64,000 nt of DNA, from NCBI GenBank assembly GCA_963695445.1, contig CAVOGV010000001.1, positions 62,001 to 126,000 of the forward strand, read 5' to 3'. The DNA is from Thiohalocapsa sp963695445. GTDB lineage: Bacteria > Pseudomonadota > Gammaproteobacteria > Chromatiales > Chromatiaceae. The position numbers and the translations under genes were made by a program. Below are positions 1-9,971 of this stretch, piece by piece; position 1 is the stretch's first letter, and every line of letters starts with the position of its first letter. Under the pieces are notes generated by a model, which had not been told where the DNA came from, ran no database searches, and saw nothing but the letters and a program-made list of their open reading frames with translations.

Positions 1-2
1 CG

Positions 3-38
3 CGTTGCGAGGACTTTGTCTGGGGAGAACCGTCATGA
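3..38 (+). CDS. C-terminal end of an upstream tyrosine recombinase (partial)
   Basis: Only the last 11 codons (ending ...CEDFVWGEPS) lie in the window. The frame closes with TGA at 36-38, inside the ATGA that also starts the next integrase at 35. Such ATGA coupling is typical of the second and third integrases of RIT (recombinase-in-trio) elements, which is why I read this as the tail of another integrase. The fragment alone is too short to prove the family. Confidence 0.45.
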   Translation, partial: RCEDFVWGEPS

Positions 39-1024
39 CCGCGATTGCCCCACACATCACGGCGTTCCTGCGCGAGCGCCTCCCGCGCCAGCGCGGTGCC
101 AGCGAGCACACCTGTCAGAGTTACGCTTACGCCTTCCAACTGCTGTTCCTGTATGCGAGCGAACGCTTGCATGTGCAGCCCTCCGCGCTGGCGCTCGAGC
201 AGCTCGACGCCCCGCTCATCATGGATTTCCTCGAACAGCTCGAGACCAAGCGCGGCAACACGGCCAGCACCCGAAACGCGCGACTGGCCGCCATCAAATC
301 CTTTATGCGCTTCTGTGAGTATCGCGAGCCCGCTGTGCTTGAGCAGAGCCGGCGCATTCTCGCCATTCCGTTCAAGCGCGTCGACGTCGCGCTGATCGAC
401 CACCTGACCATCGCCGAGATGGAGGCGGTCCTCAATGCCCCGGACCTGAGGGTGCGCGACGGTCTGCGCGATCGGGCGATGTTGCACCTGTGTTTCTCGG
501 CCGGGTTGCGGGTGTCGGAATTGGTCGGTTTGCCCTTGGCTGCACTGGACCTCCAGTCATCACCCAGTCTCCGCGTCCAAGGCAAAGGGCGACGCGAACG
601 CTGTCTGCCGCTGTGGAAACACGTCGCCACCGATCTGCGGGCGTGGTTGGCGGTTCGCGGTGAGGCGTTGGCACCCGAGCTGTTCCTCAATGCGCGCGGC
701 CAACCGATGACACGTTCCGGGTTCGAGTACATCCTGCGCAAGCATGTACGCACCGCCTCCGAGCCGTGCCCATCGTTGAAGGCCAAGCGCGTCTCTCCGC
801 ATGTGCTGAGGCACACCTGCGCGATGATGATCCTGCAGGCGACCGGAGACCTGCGCAAAGTCTCGTTATGGCTGGGTCACGCCGACATGAAAACCACCGA
901 GGTCTACCTGCGCGCCGATCCGACCGACAAGCTTGAGGCGATTGCAGCCATCACCCCACCGGCTCTCAAACGCGGGCGATTCCAAATGCCCGACAAACTG
1001 ATCGCATCGCTCCAACCGAGCTGA
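35..1024 (+). CDS. Tyrosine recombinase / site-specific integrase (third integrase of a RIT-like trio)
   Basis: 329-residue phage-integrase-family recombinase. An N-terminal SAM-like core-binding domain (about residues 5-95) precedes the catalytic domain. The active-site set is visible: Arg about 159 in GLRVSEL, Lys in the beta-hairpin QGKGRRER, His-x-x-Arg about 256-259 in HVLRHT, a second His in WLGH, and the nucleophile Tyr about 291 in TEVYLRAD. It looks intact. The ATG at 35 was chosen because it overlaps the upstream stop in an ATGA. The pairing with an upstream frame and the inverted repeat just downstream (1026-1108) point to a RIT element rather than a prophage or a XerC/D housekeeping enzyme. 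Confidence 0.85.
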   Translation: MTAIAPHITAFLRERLPRQRGASEHTCQSYAYAFQLLFLYASERLHVQPSALALEQLDAPLIMDFLEQLETKRGNTASTRNARLAAIKSFMRFCEYREPAVLEQSRRILAIPFKRVDVALIDHLTIAEMEAVLNAPDLRVRDGLRDRAMLHLCFSAGLRVSELVGLPLAALDLQSSPSLRVQGKGRRERCLPLWKHVATDLRAWLAVRGEALAPELFLNARGQPMTRSGFEYILRKHVRTASEPCPSLKAKRVSPHVLRHTCAMMILQATGDLRKVSLWLGHADMKTTEVYLRADPTDKLEAIAAITPPALKRGRFQMPDKLIASLQPS

Positions 1025-1025
1025 T

Positions 1026-1108
1026 TTATGCGGAGTGTTCGGAGCCGGTGCGGCTGCTGGGACCGGCTTCGCGCTCCGCAGCTCAGCATAATCCTCGACT
1101 CTGCATAA
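1026..1108. repeat. Inverted repeat at the probable right end of the RIT-like element
   Basis: TTATGCGGAG at 1026-1035 is matched in inverted orientation by CTCTGCATAA at 1099-1108 (9 of 10 bases), with a further imperfect half (CTCCGCA, then GCATAA) at 1074-1091. It starts two bases after the integrase stop. Three-integrase elements usually finish with short inverted repeats just beyond the third gene, so this is a plausible terminus. The left end lies outside the window. Confidence 0.45.
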
Positions 1109-1266
1109 CGACCCAGAGCTGACATCGGCCCTGCGAACAACAACGGCGGCAATACAACCCAAAGCGGACATTGCGCGAGTCACCTTCCACGTCGCTGAGG
1201 CCGCCGATCTTGGCCGCCCGCCGACCGAGCGCTTGCGAGGATGCTTCCGAGCCGAGGTCGAACCGG

Positions 1267-1537
1267 GGCATCCTCGGCCAGCCCGAGCCCGACGTCGAGT
1301 TTGATCAGAGCGTTGCCTGGTAGCCGCCGTCTCTCGCAGGCGGGGTGCGGCCGCCCTTGTGCTGCACCTGTCCACTGTCCCCCGGAGTCGCGTTCGAGCC
1401 CTCGGCAGAACCGAATTTCTGCTCCACCGCGAGACCGCTGGGCGCCCAGATGGTGTCTTGACCGATCACCGATCGCTCGCTAGGCTCCCAAAGTGCGCGT
1501 CGCTAGACGCACAGAGACGGTTGGATTTCCTATCCGT
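1267..1537 (+). pseudogene. IS91-family transposase C-terminal remnant plus element end
   Basis: Positions 1267-1323 encode GILGQPEPDVEFDQSVAW-stop. This matches the last 18 residues of the IS91-type transposase tails found on the minus strand at 37561 and 39918. The following ~200 bases align with the sequence downstream of those tails, up to a shared terminus TGGATTTCCTATCC near 1524-1537. The transposase body is absent, so this is a 3' relic. Between this relic and glgC (1538-1629) I see only the glgC leader. Confidence 0.55.
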
Positions 1538-1629
1538 TAGCCCCTCAACGATGAGTGGCGGTTTTCAATTCCTCAAGGCCGAGACCAACGATCGCGGCAT
1601 CACAAACATCCGACAGCATAGGAGGAGTT

Positions 1630-2883
1630 ATGCAGCTCAAGGTTCTCGCCTTTGTTCTCGCCGGAGGCGAGGGAACGCGGCTTTATCCATTGACCCATGA
1701 ACGTGCCAAGCCGGCAGTCCCCTTTGGTGGAAAGTACAGAATTGTCGACTTCGTGCTCAGCAATCTGGTCAATTCCGGTATTTACTCCATTTACGTGCTG
1801 ATCCAGTTTCGCAGCCAGTCCCTTCTGCAGCACCTGAGCGATGGTTGGCAGTTCGGGGGTATTCTGAAAAACGAGTTCTTGATTCCGGTGCCGGCCCAGA
1901 TGCGAGCCAAGGGCAAGGAGTGGTACCGAGGAACCGCCGATGCCATCCACCAGAACCTCAACCTCATCGAGCAATCCGCCCCAGATCTCGTGGTTGTGTT
2001 CGGTGCCGATCACATCTACCGGATGAACATCCGAGAGATGATCGAGTATCACCAGCACAAGCAGGCCGATGTCACCATTGCGGCCCTGCCGACAGATAAG
2101 AAGTTCGCCAAAGACTTCGGCGTCATCGAGGCGGCGGACAGCGGACGCATCCTTGGGTTTCACGAGAAGAGGGCCGATGCCCCCACCATGCCTGGCGATT
2201 CGAGCCGTGTCTACGCCTCCATGGGCAACTATGTCTTCAGCACCGAGATGCTCTTGAAGATGATCGAGGAGGACCAGGAGGATTCCGCGAGTTCCCATGA
2301 TTTCGGGAAAGACATCTTGCCCAAGGCCATCGGTCAGGCCGAGATGTTTGCCTACAATTTCAACACGAACCAGATCCCCGGCGAGGAACCTGACAAGGTG
2401 CCTTACTGGCGCGATGTCGGCACCCTCGACGCCTTTTACGACGCCAATATGGATATCCGCGCCATCTCACCCGAGCTTAATTTGTTCAACCGCGAATGGC
2501 CACTGCGCACCGCGAGCTATCCCGATCCGCCGGCCAAGTTTGCGTTTGACGATGAGGATCGTCGGGGACAGGCGATTGACTCGGTTGTCTCCGGGGGCTG
2601 CATTATCTCTGGAGGTCTGGTCAAGGACTCCGTTCTCGGCCGGCACGTCTTCGTTCATGCCGGCTGCCAGATCGAGGGGTGCGTCATCTTCGACAACTGC
2701 GATATTGGACGCAACGCGAAGCTACGGCGCTGTATTCTGCAAAAGAACGTCCGTATTCCAGAGGGCTCGGTGATCGGCTACGATCACGAGGAAGACAAGA
2801 AGCACTACCATGTGACCGAAAGCGGCATCGTCGTTATCGAGGGGAGTCGGACGCCTATGCCGATTTCAACGATAACAATCTGA
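1630..2883 (+). CDS. glgC: Glucose-1-phosphate adenylyltransferase (ADP-glucose pyrophosphorylase)
   Basis: 417-residue cytosolic enzyme making ADP-glucose from ATP and glucose-1-phosphate, the committed step of glycogen synthesis. The N-terminal nucleotidyltransferase domain carries LAGGEGTRLYPLT and AKPAVPFGGKYRIVDF, and GADHIYRM holds the metal-binding Asp. The C-terminal third is a left-handed beta-helix (repeats around SVVSGGCIISGG, FDNCDIGRNAKL). Length agrees with bacterial GlgC. ATG 1630 is preceded by a strong AGGAGGAG ribosome site; a longer reading from 1555 has no such site. No other glg genes are adjacent: the gene stands alone between mobile-element relics. Confidence 0.95.
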   Translation: MQLKVLAFVLAGGEGTRLYPLTHERAKPAVPFGGKYRIVDFVLSNLVNSGIYSIYVLIQFRSQSLLQHLSDGWQFGGILKNEFLIPVPAQMRAKGKEWYRGTADAIHQNLNLIEQSAPDLVVVFGADHIYRMNIREMIEYHQHKQADVTIAALPTDKKFAKDFGVIEAADSGRILGFHEKRADAPTMPGDSSRVYASMGNYVFSTEMLLKMIEEDQEDSASSHDFGKDILPKAIGQAEMFAYNFNTNQIPGEEPDKVPYWRDVGTLDAFYDANMDIRAISPELNLFNREWPLRTASYPDPPAKFAFDDEDRRGQAIDSVVSGGCIISGGLVKDSVLGRHVFVHAGCQIEGCVIFDNCDIGRNAKLRRCILQKNVRIPEGSVIGYDHEEDKKHYHVTESGIVVIEGSRTPMPISTITI

Positions 2884-3127
2884 GCGAGAATGATCGCAGT
2901 TGGCCGACTGCTGCCGATCGGCTCCGGACCGCCGGAGTCCCGATTCATGAGCCTTTGCTGACGCTGCCCCGGCTGTGGCCGAACGGCAGTTCCGGCCCCT
3001 GACCGACCCTCCGGCCCTTGGCAACTCTCGACCTTTGGTCACCCTGGACTCGAACAGCCGCGTGGATTTCCTATCTCACGAACAAGTCTCAAGCGTGGCC
3101 ACGCGCAGAATATCAGGTGTGGAGAAG
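2884..3127. other. Intergenic tail of glgC with an IS91-like terminus
   Basis: No convincing gene. At 3062-3073 the motif GTGGATTTCCTATC repeats the terminus seen after the IS91-type relics at 1524, 37353 (reverse) and 39707 (reverse), preceded by a similar GGACTCGAAC stretch. This suggests another element end without a transposase. Confidence 0.3.
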
Positions 3128-3580
3128 TTACAGGGTCGTGAGTAGTTCGTTGAGCCGCGCGCCTAAGCGTTTGTGGTACTGCACGGCATCGTCGTAGGCG
3201 GTCTTCGTCGCTTGCGACGCCCCTGATGGCGCATGATGGCTCCCATTCCGAGGTCGCTTTCGCACCTCCAGCAGAGTGGCCAATGCTGCCATCGACTCGG
3301 TCAAGGCTTGAGCGTAAGCGCTCAATTCGTTTTGGATTTCTCTGCCCCGCCGAATCGACAGGTCCTCCTTGTTCAAGTTGCTCAGACCGTCGATTGCACG
3401 GCTCAGGCGCTGGCTCAATTCGTCGAGTTCTTGCTGATCCGTCAAGCTGCCGCGCGTGTGGCGCCGGGTGAAGTTGTGGATGAGCCTGCCGGCGCTGACG
3501 TGGAACACCCTACGGTGGATGCGCAGGTACTCGCTGCGCACTGCCGCAACCTCGTAGGCGATCTTGAGAAGGTCAGACAT
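3128..3580 (-). CDS. Hypothetical helical protein
   Basis: 150 residues, not recognised. The sequence is charged and predicted mostly helical (for example DELSQRLSRAIDGLSNLNKEDLSIRRGREI), with no signal peptide or membrane segment. ATG 3580 has a CGAGGT Shine-Dalgarno-like stretch about four bases upstream. A second minus-strand frame upstream (3581-3756; FQLSLLEGERKAQNAILFRI) also looks protein-like and could be the beginning of the same gene separated by a frameshift, but I cannot confirm this. It points away from glgC and has no obvious operon partner. Confidence 0.5.
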   Translation of the reverse strand: MSDLLKIAYEVAAVRSEYLRIHRRVFHVSAGRLIHNFTRRHTRGSLTDQQELDELSQRLSRAIDGLSNLNKEDLSIRRGREIQNELSAYAQALTESMAALATLLEVRKRPRNGSHHAPSGASQATKTAYDDAVQYHKRLGARLNELLTTL

Positions 3581-3756
3581 ATACCTCGCGGGTCCAAGCT
3601 CAAGCGATTTTCAGCGATAGGTGAGAAATCAACCACACAAAGCTCGTTGATCAGATCGGCAATCCGAAAAAGTATCGCATTCTGTGCTTTTCGTTCGCCT
3701 TCTAGGAGCGATAGTTGAAACAGCACCGCTATGTGACGACGGGCGCGACGCGTCAA

Positions 3757-4375
3757 ACGGGCACAAGGACGAGCGGGTTGGGATACCTCTTGATAGCAAT
3801 CGTCTCACCTCGTCTGTGAGGTGTGGACCCCTCGAGCGCTCGCGTTAGCCTACAAACGAGTGTCGTCTCCCAGCGGACCTTGCGGCCACCTCCGGCCGGT
3901 GACGGGTCCAACGCGACTACGGAGTGCGTCTCCGGACGGCCACTTTGCGCCAAAAGACACCTTTTTCGCGGAGGTGTTGTCGGAGCTGCGCGGCCTTGTC
4001 CGACAAATGACCTGTTATCAAATCATCCGAGGCGTCCGGGCAATTCCTGCGCACAGTATAGTAGCTCGACACATTGACCTCGCGAATGTCGGCTGTCGGC
4101 GCTTAGCAGTCGCTCGTACAGAACGGGAGAGTGTCCGGAGTTGGCCGACTGCGGACGCTAGGTCCGGCTGGGATGACCCAGGGGCCGGCTGTCCCGCAGG
4201 CACCCATGACCGCGGTGCGGGAAATCCAGACGGGTCAACGGGGATTACGCTGACGAAACGCTGTGGATTAAGGTGAGCGACAACACCTAAGTAGGTCGCG
4301 CGGAGCCCCGGTGATCGCTCCGGACACTTGGGCCACCGAGTGCGCAATCGGACCAGGTTGTCCTGACAGGCAGCG
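3757..4375. other. Gene-poor interval
   Basis: Open frames here are short, arginine/proline-rich and overlap on both strands, with no recognisable motif or ribosome site. I see no tRNA, terminator or repeat of note. Confidence 0.4.
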
Positions 4376-4930
4376 TCAATTCCGTTCCCAGTCGTCCTCG
4401 CCGGCATCCTCGACGTCGCCGTCGTTGTTCTCGTCCCAGAACCGCTGCCCGATGTGATTGATCTGAAGTATGCCGTCAGCGGCCTGCGCGCCGCCACTGA
4501 TGGGCGTTGCCTGAATCAAAAAACGATCGGCGGTGACGGTGCCGGAAAAGGCGATGCTGTAATGGCCCAAATGGTCGTCGGCGGCACTGATGTCGGGGGC
4601 CTCGCCGGCGCCGGAACTGCAATCCATGTCCGCCCCCGGGTTGTAGCACCCCGTTTCCGTATAGATGCGCTCCATGAACTGGGCCAGTGCCATCAGTTCC
4701 GCCTGAATCTCGGCGCGACGGGCCTTGGCGATCTGGTTCGTGTAGCTCGGATAGGCGATCGCGGCAAGGATGCCGACAATGGCAACCGTCACCAGCACCT
4801 CGATCAGGGTGAAGCCTGACCGGCTTGGACGCGAGCGCACACAGGACACCGGTTTCGAGGCGCCGCGGGCACATCGACAGGCCGTGACACCAAGCCGACC
4901 CTGATCATTCGTGAACCTTCTTGCTTGCAT
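4376..4930 (-). CDS. pilE: Type IV minor pilin PilE (operon 1)
   Basis: Type IV pilin-like protein, last gene of minor-pilin operon 1. It has the class III methylation / PilD cleavage motif SRSG|FTLIEVLV followed by a ~20-residue hydrophobic helix (VAIVGILAAIAYPSY), with Glu at mature position 5. The paralogue at 36604 shares the YTETGC(Y/F)NPGAD segment. The C-terminus is rich in Asp/Asn (DENNDGDVEDAGEDDW). The start is unsure: ATG 4930 gives a 39-residue leader, and a GTG near 4849 would give a more usual 12-residue leader. It lies just downstream of pilY1 (stop 4936). Confidence 0.85.
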   Translation of the reverse strand: MQARRFTNDQGRLGVTACRCARGASKPVSCVRSRPSRSGFTLIEVLVTVAIVGILAAIAYPSYTNQIAKARRAEIQAELMALAQFMERIYTETGCYNPGADMDCSSGAGEAPDISAADDHLGHYSIAFSGTVTADRFLIQATPISGGAQAADGILQINHIGQRFWDENNDGDVEDAGEDDWERN

Positions 4931-4935
4931 CGGCA

Positions 4936-7900
4936 TCAGCGTAACTGCAGCCAATTGCGCCAACCTAGCGCAGTCGATTCCCGCAGGCGAATCAAATCCC
5001 CCTCGGAATCAGACACAATCTGCTGCACGTTGCCATTGCCTAGGCCAATCTGCGTCGGGGCTGAGTAGATGCCGGTGCCGCCATCGGCGAGTGCGCGAAT
5101 GCTGCTGCCGGGGATCGCGGGGCTGTTGTCAGGCGTCTGCAGCAGATCGTTGGCATCGAAATCGCCGTCCAGATTGTAGTCGAAGGGTGTCACCGACAAC
5201 CGAGAGCCGTCGTTGGCATCCAGCGTGTTGATCCAGCTCACCCCGCCCGAGCTGCAGCAGTCTTCCGGAATCATCGAGACAAAGACGATCCGATTCCCGC
5301 TGACATCGGGCGAGGCAACGACACGCTCACCTTCGGGATCTCCGTTCGCCAACACCAGGTCGATGAACCAGCCTCGATAACCGTTCTCGGACCATTCGAT
5401 GGGGTGATCGGTGCTGGTTCGGCCGAGGCTGGCCAGCCCACCTTCGGGATCGTTGATGCGGACCTCTGCCTGGAATTGCTGCGCGAGCAGATCACCGCCC
5501 GCCCGGCTGGGCACATCAAAGCCACCGACATCGGCCGCGAAGACAAGACCGTTGTCGTCCCAGATTCCGTAGAAACTCTGAACCTGGGTGTCGGATTTGT
5601 CCGCGGCATTCAGGTACTGCCCGGTGCCGAACAGCACCATCGTGCCAACGCCGGACGCATGCCGCTTGGCCACCACCTTGGACGTTATGGGCTGGGGATT
5701 ACCGGTATCGTCGACGGCTTGGAACAGCAACACCGGGGGGTTGTTTGTGTCGATAAGATCAAAGCGCCACAGATTCCCGAACAGATCGCCGGCATAGGCG
5801 AAATCCGCGATCAGGTCGCCATCGGCGTCGACGGCGGTGACGGGTCCGAGGGCATTGGTTCGGCCCTGCTCAGCGTCAGCGCAGTCGCTGCCGGCTGTTG
5901 GCGCGTCACCGGCCACCCGCGGGTCTTGGCAGAAGCCACGCCCGGTATCCATCTTCGCGCGGATGCGTTCCGCGTTCGCTCCGCCCAGATTCAGCACGTA
6001 GAGCACGGCGTTGCCGGTCTGGCTGACGGTGCAGTTGGTACCGAGGGCGGCTTCGTCGGTGCAATGGCCGGCAACCTCGCCAACCTCGTTGGTGTTGTTA
6101 TAGCCATTGCTCACCAACGTGACCCAGATGGGCTCGACGTCGTCCGCCAGATCGTCGTCGATCCGCACGACGACGGGCGCGGATCGGCTGTAGCCCATAT
6201 CCCGGCCATCCAACGCTCCGTCGTCTTCGTCATTGCCGGAGCCGTCGTTGAACTCCCACAGCGGCAGGTCAGCCGGGTTGCCTTGGCTGATCGTGCTGGG
6301 ATTGGTGATGTTCAGCGCAAAGACGCCCTGAGCACCGAGCCCGAAGCTTCCGACCAGCACGGTCTTCCAGCCCTCGTTTCCCTGACTGTCGGTGAATTTG
6401 GCGTCCGCGGAGACGAGCGGGCCATCGACGAAGGCGCGCTTCGGGATCAGGTTGCCATAGCCTGGATCGGTCAGGTCGGACAGTCTCGCGTAAACGCTCT
6501 CGGGTACGTACGCGAACAGCTCAACGCCGTCGGCGGCTCTCAGAGCATGGAGCATGCCATCATTGGCGCCGAAGTAGACGACCTCGATACGATTCTTGAG
6601 CGACTCGGAATTCTTGAACGCCAGATAGTCCGGGTTGTTGAAGACGCCTCGCGGGGGACCGACCACCACCGGATTGCTGCCGATGATGTCTCCGAGCCAG
6701 TGTCCGTCGCGCTCGCGAAAACCGTCTGCGTCACCCGTCTCGCCGCTGTCGTCCCCACGCAAGTAGTCGATACGGGCCTTTGCGAGCGTGACCTGCTCCG
6801 GATAGGCGGACGCCAGATCGACGCCGAGGTTGCAGAAGGCAAGCTCACCGCTCCAGACGTCGCCGGTATCGGCGCCGCAGCCGAGCAAACCGAGTTGCTG
6901 GTCACGAGACAGCCGGTCGAAACTCTCCGCGGCGAAGGCCAGCGGCGAACCGGCGCCCAGCGTAATGATCTCGCGGTCGCTCGCCGACATCGCCCGAGGC
7001 GCGGTCCAGTAGGTCGCGTCACCGGACTGGCATAACGGCGCCCATGGGCCTGGTGGCGCAGGGAGGATGACCCAAGCCGACGGAAAGTTGATAGGCGCGC
7101 ACTTCTCCGCGCCATTGCGCCGTGTCGACAATGGTCTGGAACAGGAGCGAGCCGGAGTCGAGCTGGGCCGCGTTGGTGGCGACGGATGCATTGGACGCCT
7201 CCACATCCGCCGCGGCGGAGACGGCGTCGAGCACGTCGGCGAAGGAACGAATGAGCTCATCCGGGGCCGAAGCGCTGAAGAATCTGCCCCGACCGTTCAA
7301 GGCCGCATGGTAAAGATCGTCGACCTTGGCCGCGGCCGGGATCTGATCCGCGAGCCAGGAACTCCCGCTCGCACCGACCCCGGAGAACGGGCCGGTGGCC
7401 CCGTATGCATCGATCGCAACCTCGTCGGGGAAGCCGTCGATGCCGACGCTCCTAAGCTCGCCGCTGGTGATGGAGTAAGTGCCGAACGGGCTGCGATCAG
7501 ACGGGGTAACCGCCCCACCCGCACCGAGGCCGACCCCGAAAAAGCTGAGGTGTTGCCAGGTCGCGGGGTCGTTGCGTGGATTCCAGAAGTTGGCGGCACT
7601 ATCGGCATCGGCCGTGTCGTCCCAAGACTCGAGGATGGGAGGCACTTGGTTGTTGCGTTCGTCGCCGTCGAGGTCACGCCGCCAATAGTAGAAGACGACG
7701 TCTGAGAGCATCGCCGAATTGGCATCGCTGTAGACCTGGGTCGCTTCAGTATTTGGCGTATAGGCCGAAACACCGTAGCTGTTTTCCGGCAGTTCGGCAG
7801 CAACGCCGTCCTGATTCGGCGCGAGACTGATCCAACAATCGTTACTCCCGCCAGCGCAGGGCCAGGATGGGGAACGCTCCCCGCCTCCGGCGTTGTCGCT

Positions 7901-9226
7901 CCAAACATCCTCCCAGACACCATCAGTGAACAGCAGATGAACGTTATTTCGGCATTTCACACCACAGCTATTGCGTAGAAAGCCGGAGGGATCATCACGA
8001 TGGCTACCAATGTCGTCAGCACGCGCCAACTCGCTGGCGACGAACTCGCCCGCACGAATATGGGAGCCCTGTAAATTCGTGTCGGCGGCGCCTTTGCTGG
8101 TCAGCGCGAACATCCAATCGAAAAACCGCCCTTTATTTTCCGCAAAGGCGTTGAAGCGCGGGCCATCGTCGTCTGTGTCGAGCCAATCGAAGGCGTCCGT
8201 GCCCGGCCAAAGCTCGTCGTTGTGGCGCATGTCCTGAAAGGTCAGCCGCACACCCGGATCAAGGGTGTGCATCACACGGGACAACGCCGTCTTGGTCATC
8301 AGTAGACGACTGCGATGGTAGACGAACCAGTTGGCGAAATTACGCCGCGCCGCGGCGGCACCATCGAGTCCGATGGCGGCATTATTCCGCGGCGTGCAGT
8401 TGACACCGGGAATGCGATTAACAAAGCTCAGGCCGGATGGATTGGGCGCACCGGAGGTCGGAGCAAGGTCTTGGCAGTTACCGGCATCGATATCGCTCTG
8501 GCTGCCGACGACGATCTTCGTAAAGCATGCGGAGGGGCTTTCACTACCTGGCCCGGATGAAAAATCGTCGCCGCAGCGCCTGCAAACGGCCCACTGCGGG
8601 ATGGTCTGCGGTGGCGGAAATGGTGCGTCGTTGCATTGCGCATCCGTCTTTTGATTCGTATCAGTGGAGTAGAAGTTACCTGGATCCCACAGGTAATAGA
8701 ACGCCGTTCCCGGTGGCAGATCCGCATTGAAGTAACCGATGCTGTCGGTACAGTCCGCCGAGACTTCCCGATCGTCCTTGATGACTCGATATTGATCGGA
8801 CAGGTTAATCGGGTCGGGCGCGTAACAGTCCAGACCAAGATAGGGGAACTGATCGGCAGCCGAGAACTCGGCATGGCCAAGCGACGTACCGTCGGCAGCC
8901 AGGCCTGGCATGTAGGTCTTCCAGGGATCGTAATAGAGGCGGTTGACGTCGGGAGACGCGAACGGCTCTATGGACAAGACATCCTCAATGTCGTCTGGCA
9001 TGAAGGCACGCCCCATGCTCGGCGAATTGTCGATCGTCAGCACAAGATTCGGGGCGACGCCCGCGAGCAGGAACGGTGGCACCTCCGTGAGATCGATGTC
9101 GGCACCACCGACATGACCCGACGCAAGCAACGTGGGCAACACACAGATCACGGTGGCAACACGGCGAAGGAACCAACCACACCCAGGCTTGTGCCCGCTT
9201 GCTCGAAACCGTCGATGACTGGACAT
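4936..9226 (-). CDS. pilY1: PilY1-like pilus tip/adhesin protein (operon 1, frameshifted)
   Basis: About 1,430 residues in two overlapping frames: 9226 to about 7020 and about 7100 to 4936. The N-terminus has a signal peptide and then a von Willebrand A-type domain with a MIDAS-like DNSPSMG. The C-terminal half is a PilY1 beta-propeller (YFGANDGMLHA; AYAGDLFGNLWRFDL) with a Ca-binding loop DADGD. PilY1 promotes pilus assembly and acts as a surface sensor or adhesin. The break falls after QWRGEVRAYQLS, where the second copy (32613) reads through. One small indel between about 7020 and 7100 would restore the gene. It sits between pilX and pilE, as is usual. Confidence 0.85.
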
Positions 9227-9237
9227 GGCGGATCTCG

Positions 9238-9969
9238 CTAAAACTGGAACACCTTCGCCACCGTGGATTGCACGATCGCGCGGGCCTTGGCCGATGCGCC
9301 AAAGCCGAGCGCGGTGACGGTGTAGTAGTGCACACCGGCGCCCCGGGCGGCCTCTTCGGCGTCCAGTGGCGGCACGTAGCGCACCTCGATGTAGATGCGG
9401 GGCTGTCCAACGACCCCGGGCAGCGCGCCAGAATCGCCGAGTTCGCCAAGGACCTCTTGGTACGTCGAACCCTCGCTGACGTTGGCGAGGTCGGCCTGCC
9501 AGTTATCCAGCACACTGGCGAGGCCGGTGCATGCAGCATTCTGCAAGTCGGCGTTTGCGCCGTTGACGGTGCATGCGGGCCAGACATGTTCGGAACCGCT
9601 GCTGTCCGCGGTGGGCGGCGCAGTCTGATTCTCGATATAGGCAAGGCCTGCCTGCAAGGCGGCCTCGGCGGCCTGCAACGCGGTATGGTTCTGGCGCAGG
9701 TTGCCGGCCATTCGCTCCTGCATCACGGTGCTTCGGATACCGGTGATGCCGAGCATGGTGATGACCAACAGCACCACCAGGCCGAGGATCAGTACGGCGC
9801 CCGACGCGGCGTTCCGGCGTCCCGCGCGCCGCGGAGAACGGCGGTCGAAACATACGAGCCGCGATGGGTCCCCAAGGGTTGCCCGCAAGACTGGACTGGC
9901 GCTGGTGACGAACGACAACCTCGCTTGCAGCGCATGCCAGGGCGCGGGAATGTGATGCAAACGCAACAC
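9238..9969 (-). CDS. pilX: Type IV pilus minor pilin PilX (operon 1)
   Basis: PilX-like minor pilin: SGAVLILGLVVLLVITMLG is the hydrophobic N-terminal helix, and QERMAGNLRQ followed by AAEAAL is the PilX hallmark. The longest frame starts with GTG 9969 immediately after the pilW stop and gives an implausibly long leader (about 56 residues). An ATG in another frame (reading MFRPPFSAARGTPERR) just upstream of the hydrophobic stretch looks like a better leader, so a further one-base indel is possible here. Confidence 0.8.
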   Translation of the reverse strand: MLRLHHIPAPWHALQARLSFVTSASPVLRATLGDPSRLVCFDRRSPRRAGRRNAASGAVLILGLVVLLVITMLGITGIRSTVMQERMAGNLRQNHTALQAAEAALQAGLAYIENQTAPPTADSSGSEHVWPACTVNGANADLQNAACTGLASVLDNWQADLANVSEGSTYQEVLGELGDSGALPGVVGQPRIYIEVRYVPPLDAEEAARGAGVHYYTVTALGFGASAKARAIVQSTVAKVFQF

Positions 9970-9971
9970 GG

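Noticed and set aside
5404..7035. 543-codon plus-strand frame opposite pilY1
   Set aside because: Antisense to the PilY1 propeller; no ribosome site or domain.
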